Of a DNA stretch of 64,000 nucleotides, positions 56,980-64,000 are shown one piece after another. Made by a program: the position numbers and the translations under genes. Position 1 is the first letter of the stretch. Each line of letters starts with the position of its first letter. Source of the stretch: Brachionus manjavacas (lineage: Eukaryota; Rotifera; Eurotatoria; Ploima; Brachionidae); contig JAHQIY010000005.1 in NCBI GenBank assembly GCA_019054805.1, positions 1,161,501 through 1,225,500 of the forward strand. The letters are read 5' to 3'. Below the pieces are notes generated by a model. It was not told the DNA's origin. It did no database searches and saw only the letters and a list, made by a program, of their open reading frames with translations.

Positions 56980-57979
56980 TTTTGTAAATTAGGCTTAAAT
57001 TTAAATTTCCATAAATTGTAAAAAAAATTTAATATTTTCCTTTTTTATTGATTTTATGCTAAAAATCAATCGAATTTATATTTTTTTAATTTAAAAAAAT
57101 AAAATAAAATATGTCCTCAAATACTTTAAATAGTTTTTCATGTTTAGATGAAAGTACATCGTACATCTGGACTATTTTCTCGTACTTTAAATTCAATATA
57201 TGAGCCCTTCTCCAAAATTTTATAAAATAATTTATAAATGCTTTATAAAACGTAACAATTTTGGACTAACTGACTCGATAAAATATTATTTTTACTTAAT
57301 GGAATTTTTAAATATTTAACAAACTGAGGGGGCTGGCCAATTTTGTGATCATCTTTTTATTCAAAAAAATTAGTAAATAAATTTTATGAAAAATTGTTGA
57401 CAGAATTAAACGAAGAAAAAAATTAATTAAATTTTATGAACAAATTTTTAAATATTCTAACCAGCAATGTTTATAAATGTTTAAACCAAATCAATGTGAT
57501 TTTTAAATATTTTTTTTAATTTTATTAAAATTTGAAATTAAATCTTTTAGTTTAAGATTTTTAGAAAGATACTTGAACAGTATACTGAATATTTAAGATA
57601 ATTCACATTTAATCAAGTTTAAAATTTAAAAATTGTTTAGACTTTGATTTTGAATTTTTTTAAATTTTTTAATTTAGAAGATTTACTCAAGTTCAGTTTA
57701 AAATTCCGCTTGATGAGTGGAACTAATGGGTTGGAATGGTCGGACGGCTGTTCGGTCACTCTTTAAAAAAATCTCAATCTCTTAATCTCTTAAATTTGTT
57801 TCAATTAAATTTTTTGAATTAAAAAAAAAATTGAAAAAAGTGTTTTTATTAAAAAATTATTCGTAATTATGTTTTTTTCATTTTTTATTGAATTATATTT
57901 TGAATATTTGAAAAAAAATTATTAAAATTGATGACAAAGCTTTCATTTTAACATCAATAAAAAAAATTTATTCCAAAAA
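56980..57979. other. Gene-free convergent intergenic region
   Basis: Between the 3' ends of NGLY1 (+) and the GT31 gene (-). AT-rich, no repeat with definable ends and no coding sequence seen. Confidence 0.45.
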
Positions 57980-58933
57980 TTATGATCTTTGGATTCCATT
58001 CCATGATTCATAGAGATTTCTTGAACCTTCTAAACCATATATAAAAAAACAGTTATCAAGGCTTCTTTTATTCTTCTCAAATAACTTATAGACAACGTGT
58101 TTATCATTTGAAAATTGGTAAGAAGCTTTTAAATGACTGGCAATTATCCCCGTGTTTATGTCATCGAGCCAAAAATTTTTATTTTTGTTAGACCCTTCGT
58201 AAAGTTTGGACACTAAATCATTGGAAATTAAAACACCTTGATTCTTGCAATACTTTGGAAAAAAATTATTTGAATACTCGCTGTAAGGTGTATAATACAA
58301 AGACTTTTTTTCTCGATCAACTCTTTGCTCGGGCACAACCTGGCAAAAAAATGAGTTACTTTGAAAATATTTTTCTCTCAATGAGGCCCTAATGCTGTCA
58401 AAATTAACCAGCAGACCAGCGTTTGCTTTTACGTAAAGCTTTGATTTTTGGCAACTATCTGACATCCATTTCCATGCTGTGATCGATTTGTAGCTCAAAT
58501 TTCGGTACGTATCCAAAAAATCGCCTATTAAAAGATCACCAAACTTTTCATTTTCATTCATAACGAGCTTGTCTAAACTCTCATTCCGGGATATTCCAAC
58601 TACAAAAAAAGTATTCGCAAATGGAAATTTTTTTGGATTCGCCCAAGTGTTCCGAATGGCATCTCTGGATTGAAAATCGTCATTTTTAACAATTACATAG
58701 CACACTATATCAATTTCTCTGGCTTGATTTGGGCATATATTTTTTGGAGTTGATAAAATTTTGGTATTGTTTGGTGATATGGAATGTCCAAAATAATCTA
58801 TGCGCCCTATTTCAGTACTTATTCGCAGTCTTGATCTAATTTCTTCATCAGAGGCCAAGAAGACCCGATAGAACATTAGAAAAATAGTAGCAGATAAAAT
58901 CAAAGTTGTCTCGAATGAGTCTCTGAATTTCAT
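57980..58933 (-). CDS. GT31-like glycosyltransferase lacking the acidic metal motif
   Basis: 317 residues, intronless, type II membrane layout: short cytosolic N-terminus, one span (TTLILSATIFLMFYRVFLA, residues 9-27), then a lumenal domain. Galactosyltransferase family 31 signatures are RDAIRNTWANP (90-100), FFVVGIS, EKFGDLLIGDFLDTYRNLSY (129-148) with SYKSITAWKWMSDSC, FFPKYCKNQGVLISNDLV, and LDDINTGIIASHL (256-268), where E-D-V-x-x-G is usual. The position of the K-x-D-D-D-x-F-V-N metal/UDP motif reads VKANAGLLVNF (168-178), with no aspartates. It may be a pseudoenzyme, may act in a complex, or may use another mechanism. It would reside in the Golgi. Confidence 0.82.
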   Translation of the reverse strand: MKFRDSFETTLILSATIFLMFYRVFLASDEEIRSRLRISTEIGRIDYFGHSISPNNTKILSTPKNICPNQAREIDIVCYVIVKNDDFQSRDAIRNTWANPKKFPFANTFFVVGISRNESLDKLVMNENEKFGDLLIGDFLDTYRNLSYKSITAWKWMSDSCQKSKLYVKANAGLLVNFDSIRASLREKYFQSNSFFCQVVPEQRVDREKKSLYYTPYSEYSNNFFPKYCKNQGVLISNDLVSKLYEGSNKNKNFWLDDINTGIIASHLKASYQFSNDKHVVYKLFEKNKRSLDNCFFIYGLEGSRNLYESWNGIQRS

Positions 58934-60057
58934 TGATAATTTTTTATTGAAAATTTAAAATTTTAGAAAGAGTTTGCTTTTAGAAGAACCAGATAGATAA
59001 TGATAAAAGCATCAAAATTGGTCATGTATAAACGCATAAATATTACTAAGTTTTGATTGAAACTTTGGTTTATGGCAATTTATTTATGAAAAATAGTTTG
59101 CTCATTGGTGTGATCATTTAATTTTTTATTTTTTTAAAATATACAATTTTGATTTTAATTTAAAGAATAATTAAGAAATTGCTTTTGCTAATTGTTAATT
59201 TTATTTTTACTCAGATAAATTTGAAGGCATTTTGAAGTTGCATTTCAAATTATAATATCCAATTAAGTTTTTTCTTTAGAATTTTGAAATTAATATATAT
59301 AAATTAATTCTGAAAATCTCTAAACAATAAAATTGATATTTTGAATTTTTGTAAATAAAATTCTGAAAAATAATTTGAGTTAAAACATTTTAATCTGAAA
59401 TTAAAACTTAAATTTAATTTAGGGTTTTTTTTATTAAAAAAAGGGAAAGTTTATTAAATTTACGGGTCAAACATTAATACTGGAAGTAGCAAATGAATCT
59501 CGAATTTTACTTTTTCCCATTAGTAATTGTATAAAAACTATCTTCAGCAAAATAGCAAGAGTTATATTATCCATTTTAAAGAAGAAATTTTTTTTTTAAA
59601 ATAAATATCGTTTTACAAAAATAGATCCTAAAAAAAAGTTTTTAAAATACTTAATGAATTTAGAGTTTTTATCAAGATAAGCTTTATTCAACAATTGAAT
59701 AATAAAAAATTATTTTTTCTTAATTTAATATCATGAATTGAATTATTTATATCTTTTAAAAGAGATGGGACTTTTTAAAATTGAAAATTATTTTTTGTCG
59801 AAAAAAACTAAATTTTAAAATTAAGCAACAATCTTATCACACATTTATTGTAAATTCTTAATATAATTCAAAAAAAATTGTTAAATAAAAAACTCTTAAA
59901 AAATGATAAATGACTTAATCAATATAACTTACTCCTTTTTTTGAGAGAATATTTCTTTGAAAGTTAAAATGAATTGATCAACAAAGCCTTTGAGATATGC
60001 AATAAAAACAAGATTAAAAAATGTAAAGTTTCAATGACTTTATTTAAACAAAAAGAG
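58934..60057. other. Gene-free divergent intergenic region
   Basis: AT-rich DNA between the minus-strand GT31 gene and the chitin-binding protein gene. No repeats or ORFs supported. Both promoters lie here; only the TATA box at 60058 can be called. Confidence 0.45.
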
Positions 60058-60065
60058 TATAAAAA
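60058..60065 (+). promoter_or_regulatory. TATA box of the chitin-binding protein gene
   Basis: TATAAAAA lies 55 bp before the ATG, so initiation about 30 bp downstream would leave a short (about 25 nt) leader. A strong TATA with a short leader is typical of highly expressed secreted-protein genes. Confidence 0.6.
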
Positions 60066-60112
60066 TTGAAACAATATCTTTCTGATTAATTCAAAATTGA
60101 CCAAGAATAAAG

Positions 60113-60910
60113 ATGCTTAAATTTGTTGGCTTTGTTATGTTTGTTGCTGCTGTCCAAGCATCTAATATGTATGGACAAGCATACCAAAAAAGTCAAGACT
60201 CTTCTTACACAATTGCAGAAGCACCAGTTTATGAGACAAAAATTCAGGAACAAGCATACGGCGGACAAGCTGAATCATATAACAACATGGAAGAGAATGC
60301 TTACCAGACCGCTGAGCAATCGACATATGTGAAACCTTCAGAGAATGCTTACCAACCAGCAGAGACACCATCATACAAAAAAGCTTACGAACCTTCTTAT
60401 CAAACTGCTGAAAAGCCAAGCTATAATAAAATGCCACAATATGGCTATCAACCTAGTGAAAAAGCATACGAACAAAAAACCTATGCCTCAATGTCCAATT
60501 ATCAATGTGACAGTTCAATTGACTTTACTAGTGTTCCAGGCTCATGCACAAAATTCAGAAGATGCTCAAATGGTTACTTGTACATTTTGAGATGCCCGTA
60601 CGGCACTGTTTGGGATGATAAGATCAAAACTTGTGATCGACCAGAACAAGTTCCAGCTCCTTGTGGAACCAAAATGAATGGCTACCCAACTTACCAAAAG
60701 CAAGCTTATCCAGCATCATCTGCTTATTCAGCCCCATCAGCCTCTCCAACTTATCAAAAGCAAGCCTATCCAGTCCCATCAGTTTACCCAACTTACCAAA
60801 AAGAAACTTATCCGATGCAAGATACTTATGAACAAGCTAAATCATATGATACTTATGAAGCTACCACTACTGCTCCCGTTAAATATGAACAAGCTTATTC
60901 TAATTATTAA
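60113..60910 (+). CDS. Secreted chitin-binding (CBM14/peritrophin-A) repeat protein
   Basis: 265 residues, one exon. The signal peptide is MLKFVGFVMFVAAVQA. Residues 20-125 are a Tyr/Gln/Pro/Glu-rich tract with repeated AYQPAE-, PSYQTAE- and EKPSYNK-like units. The CBM14 domain (130-185) has its six cysteines at 132, 145, 151, 161, 174 and 184, with the aromatic core FRRCSNGYLYILRCPYGTVW and DDKIKTCDRPEQV. The C-terminus has three TYQKQAYP/TYQKETYP repeats and further YE/YD units. It should bind chitin in an extracellular matrix such as cuticle, lorica, egg shell or gut lining. The Tyr-rich repeats suggest cross-linking. AATAAA signals follow at about 60928 and 60942. Confidence 0.9.
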   Translation: MLKFVGFVMFVAAVQASNMYGQAYQKSQDSSYTIAEAPVYETKIQEQAYGGQAESYNNMEENAYQTAEQSTYVKPSENAYQPAETPSYKKAYEPSYQTAEKPSYNKMPQYGYQPSEKAYEQKTYASMSNYQCDSSIDFTSVPGSCTKFRRCSNGYLYILRCPYGTVWDDKIKTCDRPEQVPAPCGTKMNGYPTYQKQAYPASSAYSAPSASPTYQKQAYPVPSVYPTYQKETYPMQDTYEQAKSYDTYEATTTAPVKYEQAYSNY

Positions 60911-61143
60911 ATTTTTTCTTAGTAAGAATAAAATTTATTAAATAAAATTTTTATTAGAATTACATTTTTAACTAGTTTAATCAAACTGTAAAAGTTGAGT
61001 GTTATTTATCATTTTTGTTCTCGTTTGACTTTAAATTTTTCGTTAAATTTATGTTTTTGATAAAAAATTAAATTGAACCATTTTTTTTAATTTAAAAAAA
61101 AAAAGATTTCAAAATTGGTTAACAATTTTAGATTAGGTCAACT

Positions 61144-61440
61144 CAGACTTGTTTATAAGTCACAGTTTTAAGTCTAACTCACAAAAATATAAGTCAAAGT
61201 CATAACTTGCACAAAAATTTCTATCATTACCTGCTTTATCTGGACCAGTTGAAAGAATTATTTTCTAAATCTGGTTACATTCACAGAGCACATAGGTCAA
61301 GATTGACGTCCAGGAATTTGGAAGCAACTACTTTATTGGTATCAAATATGTGTTTATTAATCATTGACTTGACTTAAAAAAAAAAAAAATAAGTCATTGT
61401 CTTGATCTGACTTAAGACTTGTGACTTAAAAACAAGTCTT
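61144..61440. mobile_element. hAT-like MITE, copy 2
   Basis: Same termini as 40963-41252: left CAGACTTGTTTATAAGTCAC, right end AACAAGTCTT. Flanked by GGTCAACT on both sides (61136-61143, 61441-61448), again 8 bp. The interior differs from copy 1, so only the arms are shared. Non-coding. Confidence 0.85.
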
Positions 61441-61883
61441 GGTCAACTAGTAGTTCATAAAACCTGAAAACAAGAATTGTTTCAATTACAGGTGAAGCAT
61501 AGTTTACCTAAGCGACTAGACCCGAAAAACTATGTTTTCTTCTTATAAAATTTTGACTTTAGTGATAATTTAATTTCGTTTGGTGAATTTTATCAAATGC
61601 TCAATTTATGAAAAATGGAAAACAGAGCGTAGATGGCAAATTGAAGTTTATGATCAAATATAAATTTCAAATCAAAATTTTTAGTTTATGGTTTAAAAAA
61701 AAGGCATTTTTTATCAATTTTTTAAATATTAAATTTTTAAACTTTATTAAACACGTTTTGCTTAATCTTTAATCAGGAAGAAAATTATATAAATTTTTAT
61801 CTGATATAAAATAAAATAAATCAATATTTTGAAATTTTGCAATACAAGATTTAACTTTGTTTCTCTGTAAATATGGGTCCATA

Positions 61884-62363
61884 CAGTGGTGTTCCGGATT
61901 TAGTAATTTACGATAATTTACGTAAAAAATAGTAAATTTACCGAATTTTACGTAAAAATTGGTAAATTTCGAACATTTTACGTAAATTAGTGTAAAAAAA
62001 AAATGTCCAAAAAATTGAAATAATTTGGCACTTTTTAAAAAAAATTGAATTTTTTTTATCCTTCAACATTTATTTTCAAAATTATGAATAAAAAAAAATT
62101 TACCATAATTTACGTAAATTTTGGTAAAATGTAATAATTTTAATGGTAAAAAATGGTGAAAATTTAAATTAATTAAAGGAATATTTATTAACAAAAAATA
62201 ACTTGATTAAATTGTTATTACCAATTTTTACGTAAAAACTGGTAAATTTACGTTTTTTTACATTTGTAAATTTACGTAAATTTACAATATTTTACTTAAA
62301 ATTCGGTAAATTTACTATTTTTTACGTAAATTATCGTAAATTACTAAATCCGGAACACCACTG
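61884..62363. mobile_element. MITE with TA duplication and ACGTAA-array termini
   Basis: The ends CAGTGGTGTTCCGGATTTAG are inverted and near-identical for about 75 bp. Both continue through TAATTTACGATAATTTACGT and GTAAATTTACCGAATTTTA(C/A)GTAAA. TA flanks both ends (61882-61883, 62364-62365). The interior is packed with TTTACGTAAA-type palindromes. Tc1/mariner-type by target; 480 bp, non-coding. Confidence 0.8.
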
Positions 62364-62655
62364 TAGTTTGGATGCTTTAATGTGGATTTTAAATTTGTCT
62401 TTAAAATTTTCAATTTATATTTGATAAAAATCATTTTAAGATCAATTGGAAGAAAAAAGATTTTTTTTATTTAATTAGGCTATATTGAATAAAATTAAAT
62501 AAGATGAAATAAACGGGTTTATAAAATAAAATAAAAAGAAAGTTAAAAACCTTAAGTTGAAATCTATTAAATTTTCTAAATTGAACTCTGTTAAATGATA
62601 CAGAGCCAGAACGATGTACTCACGGCCCTACCAAATTTCTTAGAACTTCAACTTT

Positions 62656-62962
62656 TTCATTGAGGATGAGTCCTTTTTCAACTTTTCGGATAGTACCATA
62701 GGTATCAATCATTCATTTGTTCAAGGTACATGTCTTAATGTCCTCCAGATGTCAGATACCAGAGAAAAAAGAAAAACCCTTGCGTAAATATAAGCGTCAT
62801 CAATAATCCTTTTCAGGGAAAGTGGACTCGCATTTAACCAACATACATACTTAAATGAATGCATCAAAAAGAGATTGATTCCTTTCATCAAACTGCCCTA
62901 TCTGGACTTTTTAATACTTGTTCTAGCCAGACTTAATAGTGATTTGAAAAGATGTTAGGAAT
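62656..62962 (+). pseudogene. Mariner/Tc1-superfamily transposase fragment
   Basis: One frame reads FIEDESFFNFSDSTIGINHS, then the first-to-second catalytic linker. Another reads SGLAFNQHTYLNECIKKRLI PFIK, and a third F-x-PDLIVI*KDVRN, matching 'ilDDEsYF', 'in...YleeClkkrLlPFi' and 'ilFWPDLAsaHYakdv'. At least two frameshifts and several stops. Its left TIR was not found; the MITE at 61884 lies just upstream and could be related. Confidence 0.6.
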
Positions 62963-63254
62963 TGAATTCCTCATAAGAAAAATCTTGTATAAATTCAATT
63001 CCTTCTTTAATTAAAAAAGATACTCCTTCTCCATACTTGTTGCGTGGTTTAGTTAAGAACTGATAATTGTGAAAATCAAGATAAAAATTTTCCTCACTTA
63101 GATCTATCTTTAATTCATTAAGCAAAACAATGTATGAAAATTTTTGAGCTAAAAAATTTCCTAAGAGATGAGCCCTATTAGGTAAGTAAAGACAGTTCCA
63201 GTGTGTAATTACTAACCTGTTCTTAGAGGAAAGTTGACTTAATAGATTTTTCAT
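62955..63254 (-). mobile_element. LINE endonuclease N-terminal fragment
   Basis: Begins with ATG at 63254. ITHWNCLYLPNRAHLLGNFL, FSYIVLLNELKIDLSEENFY and YGEGVSFLIKEGIEF match the APE-type endonuclease start of LINE ORF2 ('WNa.gl..k..eL..fl....ill.nE.kl', 'GGGvaiLI'). It stops at 62955 next to the mariner relic. The 5' side abuts a MITE at about 63258, which may have cut it. Confidence 0.6.
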
Positions 63255-63257
63255 GAT

Positions 63258-63704
63258 TGTAACGAGTGCCCAATAATGCTTGTCCGAAACTTCAATTAGA
63301 AAAAAATTGATGATTAGATAATGATAATATTATTAAAATTTACAGTTTGATACAAAATTTTGTCTATTTTTCGAAAATAATAGTGGTTTTTTAAATTTTT
63401 TTATTTTTTCGCATGCTCTATGCTCAGGTGTGACACATAGCCTGACCCAAAATTGTCCTCGGTGATCAAGAAAATTCGAATACAAGTATAATATATCAAT
63501 TTGTAGAGAATTTTATCTTGTTTAAAATGAGCTATTGTTTATTTTTAATCGGATGGTTTTTAAAGGAGTTATGTTAAAAAAACAACTATTATTTTCGAAA
63601 AATAGACAAAATTTTGTATCAAACTGTAAAATATAATAATATTATCATTATCTAATCATAAATCTAATTGAAGTTTCGGACAAGCATTATTGGGCTACCG
63701 TTAT
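63258..63704. mobile_element. TIR foldback element
   Basis: Arms 63258-63382 and 63586-63704 are inverted (CCCAATAATGCTTGTCCGAA and onward to TCTATTTTTCGAAAATAATA). The interior (63440-63560) has a core with TTTAAAATGAGCTATTG also found at 130-150. No target duplication was established. The remaining 63705-64000 shows nothing recognisable. Confidence 0.75.
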
Positions 63705-64000
63705 GTTTGAGTTTGACTGTTTTTGTATGAAATCGCTGTTGTTTTCAACTGAATTCTGTCCAATATAATTTTCTTGAATTACGACATGTAGTTCATTGTT
63801 TATCATTAGTTTAATCTTTAAGTTTTTTCGATTCAGCTGTTTGTGAATTTCCCGATTCTGAAATGCGCTTGATTTGCTTACTTGTTACAGGGTTTTTTTG
63901 ACTTTATAGATTGGTCTCTTAATTTTTCGAAGTTGAGCAGTTTATTTGTTCAGAATCTTTATTTAGATTAAGTGATAGAACTGGAGGATGCATACTTTTT

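Overview
The window looks like nuclear DNA of an invertebrate animal. It is very AT-rich, with compact genes, introns mostly of 46-60 bp with GT..AG ends, and many decayed transposons. The genes are animal genes: a beta-catenin, the G-protein beta-5 subunit, peptide:N-glycanase, the mitoribosomal protein DAP3/mS29, and the motile-cilium protein CFAP100. Keeping CFAP100 argues against a nematode, and a eukaryotic UDP-galactopyranose mutase argues against a vertebrate. My best guess, by inference only, is a small ciliated protostome such as a monogonont rotifer. I saw no tRNA, rRNA, CRISPR array or bacterial operon.

Layout. 1-2264: a foldback repeat and a LINE fragment with an inverted 5' end. 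2931-5024 (-): intronless beta-catenin. 5.7-9.7 kb: repeats and LINE debris. 10022-10945 (+): a PhyH-type dioxygenase. 11.2-14.8 kb: LINE, Ulp1-like protease and Tc1 relics. 15486-16001 (-): a dual-specificity phosphatase. 16.8-18.0 kb (-): a Mutator-like transposase. 18924-20450 (-): UDP-galactopyranose mutase. 21.3-24.2 kb: a TIR element holding a second Ulp1-like relic, plus LINE and unrecognised fragments. 26500-28128 (+): DAP3, six exons. 29439-30407: a Mutator-like element with both termini and a 9-bp target duplication. 32274-33570 (+): Gbeta5, four exons. 34.5-38.5 kb: repeats and LINE relics. 39997-42394 (+): a secreted/membrane SUEL-lectin protein whose first intron carries a hAT-like MITE. 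43496-44368 (+): an acidic unknown protein. 47481-53261 (-): CFAP100, seven exons, with a 3.9-kb intron hosting a pogo-like element and a foldback repeat. 54903-56839 (+): peptide:N-glycanase. 57980-58933 (-): a GT31-like glycosyltransferase lacking the usual acidic motif. 60113-60910 (+): a secreted chitin-binding protein with a TATA box. 61.1-64 kb: MITEs, a mariner transposase relic and a LINE endonuclease fragment.

Exon joins were set by reading-frame phase and by remembered family sequences. In DAP3, Gbeta5, CFAP100, NGLY1 and the lectin gene the summed exon lengths are divisible by three, which supports the models. The genes are housekeeping, signalling, ciliary and surface-glycan functions and do not form an obvious cluster. 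UDP-galactopyranose mutase, the GT31 protein, the lectin, N-glycanase and the chitin-binding protein all concern glycans, but they are scattered, so I do not claim a pathway.

The most unusual content is the transposon record. Several TIR families can be defined with their target duplications: 9 bp Mutator-like, 8 bp hAT-like, TA Tc1/pogo-like, and TTAA piggyBac-like. Two Ulp1/C48 protease relics lie among them.
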